Shown here: piece by piece, positions 11,329 through 19,959 of the stretch
How the letters are laid out: every line of letters starts with the position of its first letter
How positions within the stretch are numbered: the first letter of the stretch is position 1
Assembly: GCF_000685035.1 (NCBI RefSeq)
Contig: NZ_BAYB01000012.1
Location: forward strand, 124,001 to 188,000
Direction of reading: 5' to 3'
From: Paraburkholderia ferrariae NBRC 106233
GTDB taxonomy: Bacteria; Pseudomonadota; Gammaproteobacteria; Burkholderiales; Burkholderiaceae
Length of the DNA: 64,000 nt
The notes under the pieces: model-generated
Seen by the model: the letters and a program-made list of their open reading frames with translations, nothing else
Database searches by the model: none
What the model was told of the DNA's origin: nothing
Made by a program: the position numbers and the translations under genes

Positions 11329-11413
11329 GTTACGTGGCGAGCCCGTGTCATTACGCGACATTACACCCGCCTTTCGTCGTAACACCCCGTAACCCAAAGT
11401 GCCCCTCCGTAAA
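11329..11413. promoter_or_regulatory. Phased GTAAY sites resembling CpxR boxes
   Basis: A minus-strand GTAAT-N5-GTAAT lies at 11350-11364, facing the Spy-like gene. A plus-strand GTAAC-N5-GTAAC lies at 11379-11393, facing the response regulator gene. Extra half-sites are GTAAC on the minus strand at 11329-11333 and GTAAA on the plus strand at 11409-11413. Spacings are close to whole helical turns (10, 20 or 21 bp). This matches the known CpxR box, GTAAA-N(4-8)-GTAAA, in form. Confidence 0.65.
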
Positions 11414-11448
11414 GAAAGGGCCCCGGCGCGCGCGTTAAACTTCGTCCC

Positions 11449-12180
11449 ATGGCTACTCAAATTCTTGTCGTCGACGACGACCTCGAACTCCGCGACCTCC
11501 TGCGCGACTATCTGGCGCGCCAGGGCATGGAAGTGTCCGTGCTGCACGATGCCGGCTCGCTGGAGCGGCGGCTCGAGCGCGAACGCCCCGATCTGATCGT
11601 GCTCGACCTGATGATGCCGGGCGTGGACGGGCTCACCGCGCTGCGCAAGCTGCGCGCGTCCGGCGACGACATTCCGGTCATCATGCTCACCGCGCGCGCG
11701 GACGACGTGGACCGCATCGTGGGCCTCGAACTCGGCGCCGACGACTACCTCGGCAAGCCGTTCAACCCGCGCGAGCTGCTTGCCCGCGTGCAGGCCGTGC
11801 TGCGCCGCCGCCGCACGGTACCGTCGGCCGCCGCGCCCGAGCAGCGCGAGCCGTTTTCGTTCGGCCGCTTCATGCTCGACTTCCAGTCGCGCACGCTGCA
11901 GCAGGAAGGCAAGCCCATCATGCTGTCGGGCAGCGAGTTCGCCCTCCTGAAGATTTTCGTCAACCATCCCATGCGCACGCTGACGCGCGAGCGCCTGCTC
12001 GAACTGCTGCACGGTCCCGAATACGACGGCACCGACCGCGGCATCGACGTTCAGGTGTGGCGTCTGCGGCGCATTCTCGAATCCGATCCGTCCACCCCGC
12101 GTTTCATCCAGACGGTGCGCGGGCGCGGCTATGTGTTCGTGCCGGACGGAGAGCAGGCCAACCATGCGCCAGCCGGTTGA
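11449..12180 (+). CDS. OmpR-family response regulator, CpxR-like
   Basis: A 243 aa regulator with a receiver domain (1-115) and a winged-helix DNA-binding domain (about 140-235). The acidic pocket DDD is at residues 9-11, the phospho-acceptor Asp is at about 53 in VLDLMMPG, Thr lies in MLTARADD, and Lys in DYLGKPFNP. The output domain carries LSGSEFALLKIFVNHPMRTLTRERLLELLHG and RGRGYVF. The stop overlaps the start of the sensor kinase gene. Its own promoter contains GTAAC repeats, which suggests autoregulation and control of the divergent Spy-like gene. Confidence 0.9.
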   Translation: MATQILVVDDDLELRDLLRDYLARQGMEVSVLHDAGSLERRLERERPDLIVLDLMMPGVDGLTALRKLRASGDDIPVIMLTARADDVDRIVGLELGADDYLGKPFNPRELLARVQAVLRRRRTVPSAAAPEQREPFSFGRFMLDFQSRTLQQEGKPIMLSGSEFALLKIFVNHPMRTLTRERLLELLHGPEYDGTDRGIDVQVWRLRRILESDPSTPRFIQTVRGRGYVFVPDGEQANHAPAG

Positions 12181-13516
12181 TTCGCTGTTCGGGCGCCTCA
12201 CGCTGCTTTTCGTGGGTGTCCTGCTGCTCTCGCATGTGGCGTGGTTCGCGCTGATGCGCCTCGAGCGCAGCCAGATGCAAACGCGCTATGCGGTGGAAGA
12301 GGCGGCATTCCTCGTCGATGCCGTGCGTCAGCACGTCGCGCGCGAGCCCGACCAGCCGCTGCCGTCGCGCGTGCAGCTCGTCGAGCCGGCGAGCGCCGCG
12401 GTGCCCCCGGACAACGCCGACCTCCCCGAGCCGCTGCGCCGCTTCGTCGACGACGTGCGCGAGCGCATGCCGGCCGGCACCGACGTGCGCATCGGGCCGC
12501 CGGGCCGGCCGCCCACGCTGTGGGTGAAGGGTCCGCAGGACGCGCGCTGGATCGTGGTGCCCGTGCAGCCGCTGCGGCCCATGCGGCCCACGATCGACCG
12601 GATGATTCCGTGGCTGCTGATCATCTTCTCGGCCGCGGTGATCGCGGCGCTGGTGGCGGCGTGGACGCTGCAAAAGCCGCTGAGCCTGCTTGCCCAGGCC
12701 GTGGCGCGCTTCGGGCGGGGCGAGCCGGTGCCGCCGGTGCGCGAGCGCGGGCCGCGCGAGCTGCGCCTGCTCACGCGCGGCTTCAACCAGATGGTGACCG
12801 AGGTGGAGCGCAACGAGCACGACCGCGCCGTGATGCTGGCCGGCGTCGCGCATGACCTGAAGACGCCGCTCGCGCGCCTGCGCCTGCGCGCGGAAATGAT
12901 GGACGAGGCCCGCGCGCGCGACGGCGTGGTGCGCGACGTGGACTCCATGGCCCATATCGTCGATCAGTTCCTCGTGTTCGCGCACGACGGCGCGGACCGC
13001 AGCGAGCCGGTCGAAGTGGACGAGCAATGCGAGCGCATCGTGCGCAACTATCGAACGATGAGCGCGATGCGGGCATTCGGCTCGACGGCCCAGGCCGCCG
13101 AAAGCCCGACCATCCAGATGCGGCTGACTGCCGGCAGCGACTTCCGGCTGCCGGCCGCAACGCTCGACCGGGTGGTGTCGAACCTGCTGGACAACGCGCA
13201 TGCGTACGGCGCGCCGCCCGTGGTCATCGAAACGGAGCGCAGCGCCGAAAGCTATACGCTGACCGTGCGCGATCACGGCAAGGGCATTGAGACCCAGGAC
13301 CTCACGCGCGCGAGCCGGCCCTTCGTGCGGCTCGACCCGGCGCGCGGCGGCAACGGGCACAGCGGCCTCGGCCTCGCCATCGTCGAGCGGCTGGTGCGGC
13401 GCGCGGGAGGCGAACTGGAGATCGGCAATGGCGAGGGCGGTGGCCTCGCCGTGCGGATGACGTTCCCGGTGGAAGTAGTGCAGCGTACCGTCGCCGAAGC
13501 GGCGCACGCGTGGTGA
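12164..13516 (+). CDS. Sensor histidine kinase, EnvZ/CpxA-like
   Basis: A 450 aa inner-membrane kinase. Two membrane segments (about 10-31 and 149-168) flank a periplasmic domain of some 115 residues rich in Pro. A HAMP linker follows (QKPLSLLAQAVARFGRGE). The H-box VAHDLKTPLARLRLRAEM has its phospho-acceptor His at about 230. The N-box is DRVVSNLLDNAHAYG, then DHGKGI and GHSGLGLAIVERL. The start at 12164 overlaps the end of the response regulator gene by 17 bases, so translation is probably coupled. It likely senses envelope stress, judging by the divergent Spy-like gene. Confidence 0.9.
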   Translation: MRQPVDSLFGRLTLLFVGVLLLSHVAWFALMRLERSQMQTRYAVEEAAFLVDAVRQHVAREPDQPLPSRVQLVEPASAAVPPDNADLPEPLRRFVDDVRERMPAGTDVRIGPPGRPPTLWVKGPQDARWIVVPVQPLRPMRPTIDRMIPWLLIIFSAAVIAALVAAWTLQKPLSLLAQAVARFGRGEPVPPVRERGPRELRLLTRGFNQMVTEVERNEHDRAVMLAGVAHDLKTPLARLRLRAEMMDEARARDGVVRDVDSMAHIVDQFLVFAHDGADRSEPVEVDEQCERIVRNYRTMSAMRAFGSTAQAAESPTIQMRLTAGSDFRLPAATLDRVVSNLLDNAHAYGAPPVVIETERSAESYTLTVRDHGKGIETQDLTRASRPFVRLDPARGGNGHSGLGLAIVERLVRRAGGELEIGNGEGGGLAVRMTFPVEVVQRTVAEAAHAW

Positions 13517-13557
13517 CGCGCCGCACCCCGGGCTGAGGCGCGAGCCAGGCGGCCGCG

Positions 13558-13824
13558 TTACGCGGAGAAGAGCGTGTCGAGCGCGGCGGCGGCTTCGCTG
13601 TCCACGGTGTTGTAGGTGACGGTGTCGGCCTCGAAGATATAGTGCGTCGTGTACTTGCCGAGACGCGCCAGGATCTCTGCCTGGATCAGTTCGGGGGCCG
13701 CTTCGAGCTTCAGATACCACGTCGTCGAAGAGAGCCGCGTCTGGAACGCGCCGTATTCGACCATCAACTGGTCGAACGCGTGAGCATCCTGATCGCGGCA
13801 GACGATGACCAGATTCCCCTTCAT
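13558..13824 (-). CDS. Small protein with possible Cas2/SinR-like ferredoxin fold
   Basis: An 88 aa protein with no family I can name for certain. The order of elements is a strand NLVIVCRD, a helix AFDQLMVEYG, a strand SSTTWYLKLEAAP, a helix ELIQAEILARLG, then a strand HYIFEADTV. This is beta-alpha-beta-beta-alpha-beta, as in Cas2 and the stand-alone SinR-like/VapD relatives. The motif of Ser/Thr-Thr-Trp before a strand also resembles those relatives. No CRISPR repeats or other cas genes are nearby. The frame has a good start and ends 42 bases after the kinase gene on the opposite strand. Confidence 0.7.
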   Translation of the reverse strand: MKGNLVIVCRDQDAHAFDQLMVEYGAFQTRLSSTTWYLKLEAAPELIQAEILARLGKYTTHYIFEADTVTYNTVDSEAAAALDTLFSA

Positions 13825-14029
13825 GCATACCTCCGGATTGAGCGAAACGGCGCGGTTCGCGCGTTTCTACGCTTCAAGAGCGCGCCATGCTGCAGCGCGG
13901 GCGTTTGTCCGATGATACCGCTTAGTGGCCGATTCATTGGGCGGCCGATTGTCCAAGGCTTTGGCCGGAGGGCGTATTGACCGCATCGTGCCGTGCCGTC
14001 CGGATAGCGGCCGGAGCCGGACGCGCAGC

Positions 14030-15709
14030 CTACCAGGTCTCGGCCGTGGCGCGCGGCGGCACGGCGCCGTCGGCGGGCATGGCCTCGCAGCGGTCGCGCC
14101 CGCCCGCCTTGGCCATGTAGAGCGCGAGGTCGGCGCGGCTCATCAGCCGCTCGGGCTGATCCTGCGAGGCCGCCAGTTCCGTAATGCCGATGCTCACGCT
14201 CAGGTTCGATCCCGCAGGCAGCTCGGCGCAGGCATTCGCCTTCACCTTCAGACGCAGGCGCTCGATCACTTCGCGGCCGGTCGAGAGCGAGGTGGCGGGC
14301 AGCAGGATGCCGAACTCCTCGCCGCCGAGGCGCCCGACCGCGTCGTCGGCGCGCAGCTCGGCGCGACAGGTCTCCACGAAATGCTTCAGCGCCCGGTCGC
14401 CGGCCGGGTGGCCGAAGCGGTCGTTGATCTGCTTGAAGTAGTCGAGATCGGCGATCGCCATGCACAGCGGCGTGCCGCTCGCATAGGCGCGGTCGATCTC
14501 GCGGCGCAGCAGGTCGAGGAAGTAGCGCCGCGAGAGCGCGCCCGTCAGCGCATCCAGGCGGGCTTCGGCGGCCAGCAGCGCGTTGGCGGACTGCAACTGC
14601 TCGGCGAGATCGCGGCTCGCGCGGTGCAGCCGCCGCTCGCGCACCCACGACACCGAGATCACCGCCGCGAGCGCCGCCGTGCCCGTGAGCGTCAGGAAAA
14701 TGAGGAAGCGGTCGCGCTGCCGGTTCGCGAGCAGTTCGGGCCAGGCATTGATGGGGTCGACCAGGTGCGCGGAGAGCCCCGAATTGAGGCCGCCGCGCGA
14801 TTCGTAGAGCGCGGGTGCGCGCTGGCCGGGCAGATCGACCATCTGCGAGGCTTCCCCGCGCGGCATCCACGGCGCTTCCTTGAGCGCGCTGGCTGCGGCC
14901 GAGCGCAGCGAGATTTCGGCGAAGCGCTCGCGCAGATAGGTGTTCACGCGGTCCACGGCGTTCATTTCCTCGACGTGGGAGCCCGGCAGCGCCAGGCCTT
15001 CGAGCGCGCTGTCGTGCGACATGATGACGACGCCGTTGCTGTCCGAGACGAAGGTGCCCGGGCGCGTGACCCAGTGGCGCAGCCGCGAAATGCTGACCTT
15101 GGCCACCACGGCGCCGACCAGCATGCCGTCGTCGTAGGCGGGGGCGGCCACGAAGATGCCGGGCTCGCCTGTGGACATGCCCACGCCATAGGCTTCGGAA
15201 AACGCGCCGAGCAGGGTGTCGCTCAGGTAGGCGCGCGCGCGCATGTCCACGCCCACGTAGGAGAGCTTGTCGAGCGCGTTGCTGGAGGCGACGCAGATGC
15301 CGTTGGCGTTGACGATCCAGATGGCGTCGAGCCCGGAGAAGCCCTGGGCATCGTGCAGGAAGCGGTCCACGCTCAGCAGCGCGGGAATGCTCTGGAGTTC
15401 GGTGCGCCGCTCCAGTTCCGTCGACTGGGGCGAGGCCGCGTAGCGCGCCGACTCGGTGAGCGCCTCCTGCACCACGCGCGTTTCGGCCATGGTGGCGGGA
15501 ATCGCGCGCGACATCGAGAGGTCGCTCGCGATCACCTCCGCCATGTTGTCGACGACGGAGCGCGAAAGCTGCCGCTGGACGGTGAGCGCCGTATTGAGTT
15601 CCTGCCGGACCATACGGTCGGCAAGGAGCCCCGCTGCGGCCCAGCAGACGACCACCACGGCCATCACCCCGAGGGGTCCGGCTGTCTGACGCAAGAGTCT
15701 CCTGTTCAT
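14030..15709 (-). CDS. Membrane-anchored diguanylate cyclase with Cache sensor
   Basis: A 559 aa protein that should make cyclic di-GMP. The first membrane segment (about 12-30) and the second (about 320-340) enclose a periplasmic Cache/PDC sensor of some 290 residues with DAIWIVNANGICVASSN. After a coiled linker, the GGDEF domain begins DALTGALSRRYFLDLLRREI. The active site reads GGEEF at about 462-466, and an RxxD inhibitory site (RADD) sits five residues before it, so product inhibition is expected. The ATG at 15709 directly before the Arg-rich start of the membrane helix is chosen over a longer Arg/Pro-rich extension. Confidence 0.88.
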   Translation of the reverse strand: MNRRLLRQTAGPLGVMAVVVVCWAAAGLLADRMVRQELNTALTVQRQLSRSVVDNMAEVIASDLSMSRAIPATMAETRVVQEALTESARYAASPQSTELERRTELQSIPALLSVDRFLHDAQGFSGLDAIWIVNANGICVASSNALDKLSYVGVDMRARAYLSDTLLGAFSEAYGVGMSTGEPGIFVAAPAYDDGMLVGAVVAKVSISRLRHWVTRPGTFVSDSNGVVIMSHDSALEGLALPGSHVEEMNAVDRVNTYLRERFAEISLRSAAASALKEAPWMPRGEASQMVDLPGQRAPALYESRGGLNSGLSAHLVDPINAWPELLANRQRDRFLIFLTLTGTAALAAVISVSWVRERRLHRASRDLAEQLQSANALLAAEARLDALTGALSRRYFLDLLRREIDRAYASGTPLCMAIADLDYFKQINDRFGHPAGDRALKHFVETCRAELRADDAVGRLGGEEFGILLPATSLSTGREVIERLRLKVKANACAELPAGSNLSVSIGITELAASQDQPERLMSRADLALYMAKAGGRDRCEAMPADGAVPPRATAETW

Positions 15710-16171
15710 CGGCCTTGGGTGTCGTGGATGGGCGTGGATTCGTGCCGGGGGCTGGGCCGGCTGGCGCCGCGAGGCGAGCCACGATTTTACCCCTCGAAAA
15801 CGGTGCTGCGATCCCCCGTTGAGTGGGCGAGCCGGCACTTCGCGCGATGTCGGGGTGCCGCGCGGGGGCATGGCCGCCCGAGCTGTGGTGCGCGCGCGAC
15901 GCCCGGGCGAGGTTGTGCCTGTCACAAAGGTTGTAGTAGTGTCGTGCCGTTCAAATCAGGGCAAGCCTGTCCGAGGCCGAAGCCGGCCTGCGAATGCTGG
16001 CTTTTTGCCGTAGTCCTCTCACGCGGCGGCCCGGCCGCCGACGCCTGATCAACGCCAACGAGTCTGAGTACCCATGCGCCTTGCCTTCCCCAATGTGTCC
16101 TTGACGGACCGTGCGCCCGAATTCGATGGCCTGGATGCCAGTTGCATAACGATCTGCCGGAGAGATGCCTG
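15710..16171. other. Divergent intergenic region, diguanylate cyclase / ABC permease
   Basis: Both flanking genes read outward, so their promoters should be here. I see no coding frame, repeat or clear core promoter. A GGAGAG ribosome-binding site for the downstream permease is present just before 16172. Confidence 0.35.
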
Positions 16172-17935
16172 ATGGAATTCGGTTTCAACCTGAACCGCAC
16201 GGCCAACGCTTCGGCGTGGCGCGTGCTGCCCAATCGCTGGGACTTCGTCGCGTTTCCGCTCATCATCTGCCTGATCGCGATGGCGGCCATCGGCTTTCAT
16301 CAGACGCTCGCGCCGATGTCCACGCTCAAGACCCAGGCCATCTCGCTCGACCCGCGCATGCTGCCTGAGTACGCCATGCGCACCACGCTGCGCATGCTCG
16401 CGGCGATGGTGGCGTCGCTCGCCTTCACGCTGGTTTACGGCACGCTTGCAGCGAAGAGCCGCCGCGCGGGCCAAGTGCTGGTGCCGATTCTCGACATCCT
16501 GCAGTCGGTGCCGGTGCTGGGCTACATCTCGTTTACGGTCACCTTCTTTCTCTCGCTCTTTCCCGGCCGCGTGCTGGGGGCCGAACTGGCCGCGATCTTC
16601 GCGATCTGGACGAGCCAGGCCTGGAACATGACCTTCAGCTTCTACCAGTCGCTGCGTACGGTGCCGCGCGATCTGGACGAAGTGTCGAAGGGCTTTCACC
16701 TCACCGCGTGGCAGCGCTTCTGGAAGCTCGAGGTGCCGTTCTCGATGCCGGGCCTCATCTGGAACATGATGATGTCGATGTCGGGCGGCTGGTTCTTCGT
16801 GGTCGCATCCGAAGCCATCACGGTGGGCAACAACACGATCACGCTGCCGGGGGTGGGCGCGTATCTGGCCCAGGCCATCAGCGACAAGAACCTCGGGGCG
16901 GTGGGCTGGGTGATTCTCGCGATGACGGTCGTGATCGTCGCCTACGACCAGTTGCTGTTCCGCCCGCTCGTTGCGTGGGCCGACAAGTTCCGCATGGAAA
17001 ACACGAGTTCGGGCGACGCGCCCGAGTCGTGGCTGCTCGACCTCGTGCGCCGCACCCACCTCATCCATCAGTTGCTCGTGCCGGTGGGCTGGTGCTTCTC
17101 GAAGGCCGCGCGCGTGCCGCTCAAGCTGCCTTCGTTCCCCGTGGTCGAGCGCGCCGCGCCCGCCGCACCGGGCAAGGGCACGCTGCGCTCGCGCATCGGC
17201 GACATCGTATGGGCGGTCTTCGTGATCGCGCTCACCGTGTACGTGGTGTGGCGCGTGGTGGCCTATGTGCGCACGGGCGTCACGCTCGACGAAGTGGGCC
17301 ACGTGCTCGTGCTCGGCCTCATCACGCTCATCCGCGTCATCTTGCTGATTGCGATTGCCTCGGTGATCTGGGTGCCCATCGGCGTGCTGATCGGCCTGCG
17401 CCCGGCGCTCGCCGAAAAGATCCAGCCGCTCGCGCAGTTCCTCGCCGCGTTCCCGGCGAACCTGCTGTTCCCGGTGTTCGTGATCGTGATCGTGAGGTTC
17501 CACCTCAATCCCGACATCTGGCTTTCACCGCTGATCGTGCTCGGTACGCAGTGGTATATCCTGTTCAACGTGATCGCGGGCGCGAGCGCCTACCCGAACG
17601 ACTACCGCGAAGCCGCGACGAACTTCCGCATCCGCGGCTGGCAATGGTGGCGCAAGGTGATGCTGCCGGGCATCTTCCCGTACTACGTGACCGGGGCGAT
17701 CACGGCGTCGGGCGGCGCATGGAACGCGAGCATCGTCTCGGAGTTCGTTCAGTGGGGCGACACCAAGGTCGAGGCGCACGGTCTCGGCGCCTACATTGCG
17801 CAGACCACGGCGGCCGGCGACTTTCCGAAGATCATTCTGGGCATCGCGGTGATGTCCCTGTTCGTCACGATGTTCAACCGCCTGCTGTGGCGCCCGTTAT
17901 ATGCTCACGCCGAAGCCAAACTCCGGCTTGACTGA
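16172..17935 (+). CDS. NitT/TauT-type ABC transporter, double permease
   Basis: A 587 aa inner-membrane protein holding two permease domains in one chain. The first half (about 25-290) has the EAA-type loop VPRDLDEVSKGFHLTAWQRFW, the second (about 345-580) has YPNDYREAATNFRIRGWQWWRKVMLPG. Each half has five to six membrane helices. Fused permeases of this kind belong to the nitrate/sulfonate/bicarbonate family. The ATPase gene follows 22 bases downstream. No periplasmic binding protein gene is adjacent, so the substrate cannot be inferred. The start at 16172 has GGAGAG upstream. Confidence 0.87.
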   Translation: MEFGFNLNRTANASAWRVLPNRWDFVAFPLIICLIAMAAIGFHQTLAPMSTLKTQAISLDPRMLPEYAMRTTLRMLAAMVASLAFTLVYGTLAAKSRRAGQVLVPILDILQSVPVLGYISFTVTFFLSLFPGRVLGAELAAIFAIWTSQAWNMTFSFYQSLRTVPRDLDEVSKGFHLTAWQRFWKLEVPFSMPGLIWNMMMSMSGGWFFVVASEAITVGNNTITLPGVGAYLAQAISDKNLGAVGWVILAMTVVIVAYDQLLFRPLVAWADKFRMENTSSGDAPESWLLDLVRRTHLIHQLLVPVGWCFSKAARVPLKLPSFPVVERAAPAAPGKGTLRSRIGDIVWAVFVIALTVYVVWRVVAYVRTGVTLDEVGHVLVLGLITLIRVILLIAIASVIWVPIGVLIGLRPALAEKIQPLAQFLAAFPANLLFPVFVIVIVRFHLNPDIWLSPLIVLGTQWYILFNVIAGASAYPNDYREAATNFRIRGWQWWRKVMLPGIFPYYVTGAITASGGAWNASIVSEFVQWGDTKVEAHGLGAYIAQTTAAGDFPKIILGIAVMSLFVTMFNRLLWRPLYAHAEAKLRLD

Positions 17936-17957
17936 TTGAAAACCGAAGGCAAACGCG

Positions 17958-19304
17958 ATGCAAAATCCCAAGACTCTGAGTGCCGTAGCCAGCGACGTCG
18001 AAACGCCCGCGCCGCCGCGGCTGGGCGAGGAAATCCTGCGCGTGCAGGACGTGTGCCGGGGCTTCAACAAGGCCCAGGGCGAATTGCTCGTGCTCGACGA
18101 CGCGAATCTGTCGCTGCGCGAAGGCGAGATCGTCGGGCTGCTGGGCCGTTCGGGCTCGGGCAAGTCCACGCTCCTGCGCATCATCGCGGGCCTCATTTCG
18201 CCGACTTCGGGTGAGATCATCTGGCGCGGCAAGCCGCTCGACGGCCCGGCCAAGGGCGTCGCGATGGTGTTCCAGACCTTCGCGCTCTTTCCGTGGCTCA
18301 CGGTGCTGCAAAACGTGGAAGCGGGACTCGAAGCGCAGGGCGTGGGCGCGCGCGAACGCCGCGAACGCGCGCTGGCGGCCATCGACCTGATCGGTCTGGA
18401 CGGCTTCGAAAACGCCTACCCGCGCGAACTCTCGGGCGGCATGCGCCAGCGCGTGGGCTTCGCGCGCGCGCTCGTGGTCGATCCCATGCTGATGCTGATG
18501 GACGAGCCGTTCTCGGCGCTCGACGTGCTGACCGCCGAAACGCTGCGTACCGACCTGCTCGACCTGTGGACGCAAGGGCGCCTGCCGATCAAGTCGGTGC
18601 TGATCGTCACGCACAACATCGAGGAAGCGGTGTTCATGTGCGACCGCATTCTCGTGCTCTCGTCGAACCCGGGCAAGGTGGTAGCCGAGATCGAGGTGCC
18701 GTTCAAGCATCCGCGCAACCGTCTCGACCCGGCGTTCCGCAAGCTCGTGGACGACATCTACGCGAAGATGACCGCGCGCCAGATCGGCGAGACGACGAAG
18801 AAGGGGCTCGAACTCGGTAGCTGGCTGCCGCGCGTTTCGACCAACCTGATGGCCGGTCTGATCGAGACGCTCGCGATGGCGCCGTACCATGGCCGCGCGG
18901 ACATGCCGGAAATCGCGCGCACGCTGCATCTGGAAGTGGACGATCTCTTCCCGATCGCGGAAGTGCTGCAGAACCTGGGCTTTGCCGACGTGCGCGAAGG
19001 CGACGTGCTGCTCACGCCGCCGGGGCGCGTGTTCGCGGAGTTCGGCACGCAGGAGCGCAAGATGATGTTCGCCGAGCATCTGTTGCGGCACGTGCCGCTC
19101 GCGGCGCGGATCAAGAAGGTGCTGGGCGAGCGCCCGGGCCACCGCGCGCCGCGCGTGCGCTTCGAGCAGGAGCTGGAGGACTTCCTCTCCGACGGCGCCG
19201 CCGAAGAGACGCTCGACACGGTGATCGACTGGGGCCGTTACGGCGAGATCTTCTCGTATAACGACCAGTCGGAAATCTTCAGCCTCGAAGACGTGGAGTC
19301 CTGA
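17958..19304 (+). CDS. NitT/TauT-type ABC ATPase with C-terminal AAA-associated domain
   Basis: A 448 aa ATPase, partner of the double permease. Walker A GRSGSGKST is at about residues 63-71. The Q-loop is in MVFQTFALFPWLTVLQNV, the signature is LSGGMRQRVGFARAL, and Walker B is LMLMDEPFSALD. The His switch lies in IVTHNIEEAVFM. Residues after about 280 form an extra region (METLAMAPYHGRAD-like, reading here GLIETLAMAPYHGRADMP, then LHLEVDDLFPIAEVLQNLGFADVREGD) that matches the AAA-associated C-terminal domain of this subgroup, a putative regulatory domain. It is followed by a strong terminator. Confidence 0.88.
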   Translation: MQNPKTLSAVASDVETPAPPRLGEEILRVQDVCRGFNKAQGELLVLDDANLSLREGEIVGLLGRSGSGKSTLLRIIAGLISPTSGEIIWRGKPLDGPAKGVAMVFQTFALFPWLTVLQNVEAGLEAQGVGARERRERALAAIDLIGLDGFENAYPRELSGGMRQRVGFARALVVDPMLMLMDEPFSALDVLTAETLRTDLLDLWTQGRLPIKSVLIVTHNIEEAVFMCDRILVLSSNPGKVVAEIEVPFKHPRNRLDPAFRKLVDDIYAKMTARQIGETTKKGLELGSWLPRVSTNLMAGLIETLAMAPYHGRADMPEIARTLHLEVDDLFPIAEVLQNLGFADVREGDVLLTPPGRVFAEFGTQERKMMFAEHLLRHVPLAARIKKVLGERPGHRAPRVRFEQELEDFLSDGAAEETLDTVIDWGRYGEIFSYNDQSEIFSLEDVES

Positions 19305-19354
19305 GCGCGCCCAGTTGTCCATCGGGTTGTCGTCGGGTTGCAAGGCCCGCAAAG

Positions 19355-19396
19355 AAAACGGTCGCGCAGTGCAGTTCGCCCTGGCGACCGTTTTTT
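19355..19396 (+). terminator. Intrinsic terminator of the NitT/TauT-type operon
   Basis: AAAACGGTCGC (19355-19365) pairs with GCGACCGTTTT (19384-19394), followed by a run of T. It lies 50 bases after the ATPase stop. Confidence 0.88.
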
Positions 19397-19425
19397 CGTT
19401 CTTGCCGCGTTGCTGGTTCGCGGCG

Positions 19426-19959
19426 TTACTGCAGCGTGCCCCACCGTTCGACGGCCGGCTCGGCCGATGCCCACTTCCAGCCGCTCGCGTCGCGGCAGGT
19501 GCTGGCGGTGAACCACATTTCGGGCGCGTCGGCGGCGTCGCCGTCCTGCACCGAGAACGCGAACTCCTTGCACAGCGCGAGCGCCGAAGCGAACGCGCGC
19601 GTCACGCGCACCTGGCCGTGACCGTTCTCGACCGGCAGCGTGTGCTTGATGCGCCAGATGTCCATGCCGCCCACCGGCAACCGGCCAGCGGTTTCGGCGA
19701 TCAGTTGCTGCTGGTCGGCGTGCATGTTCTTCATGAAGCGGTTCACCGCTTCGTCGGTGGCCGCCTGCACGGCAATGCCCACTCCCACGCCGACGGCCGG
19801 GTTGGCCGTGGCGATGCCCGTTGCGGCGGCGGCCGCCGCGCCGCTGGCGGCGCCTATCGACGAGCAGCCGCTCGCGCCGAGCGCCGCGAGCGCGCAGACG
19901 GCGGCGAGCGCGAGCAAGCGCGGGAGGCCGGCGCCGGGCGGGCAGGAGCGCGCCGTCAT
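19426..19959 (-). CDS. Putative lipoprotein (second of a tandem pair)
   Basis: A 177 aa protein with a lipoprotein signal, lipobox around LAALGASGC with Cys near residue 32. A Gly/Ala-rich segment follows (SGAAAAAATGIATANPAVGVGVG), which looks like a glycine-zipper. The C terminus CRDASGWKWASAEPAVERWGTLQ is nearly the same as that of the gene just upstream, so the two are paralogues. Its ATG overlaps the TGA of that gene (ATGA), which suggests coupled translation. Function unknown. Confidence 0.8.
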   Translation of the reverse strand: MTARSCPPGAGLPRLLALAAVCALAALGASGCSSIGAASGAAAAAATGIATANPAVGVGVGIAVQAATDEAVNRFMKNMHADQQQLIAETAGRLPVGGMDIWRIKHTLPVENGHGQVRVTRAFASALALCKEFAFSVQDGDAADAPEMWFTASTCRDASGWKWASAEPAVERWGTLQ

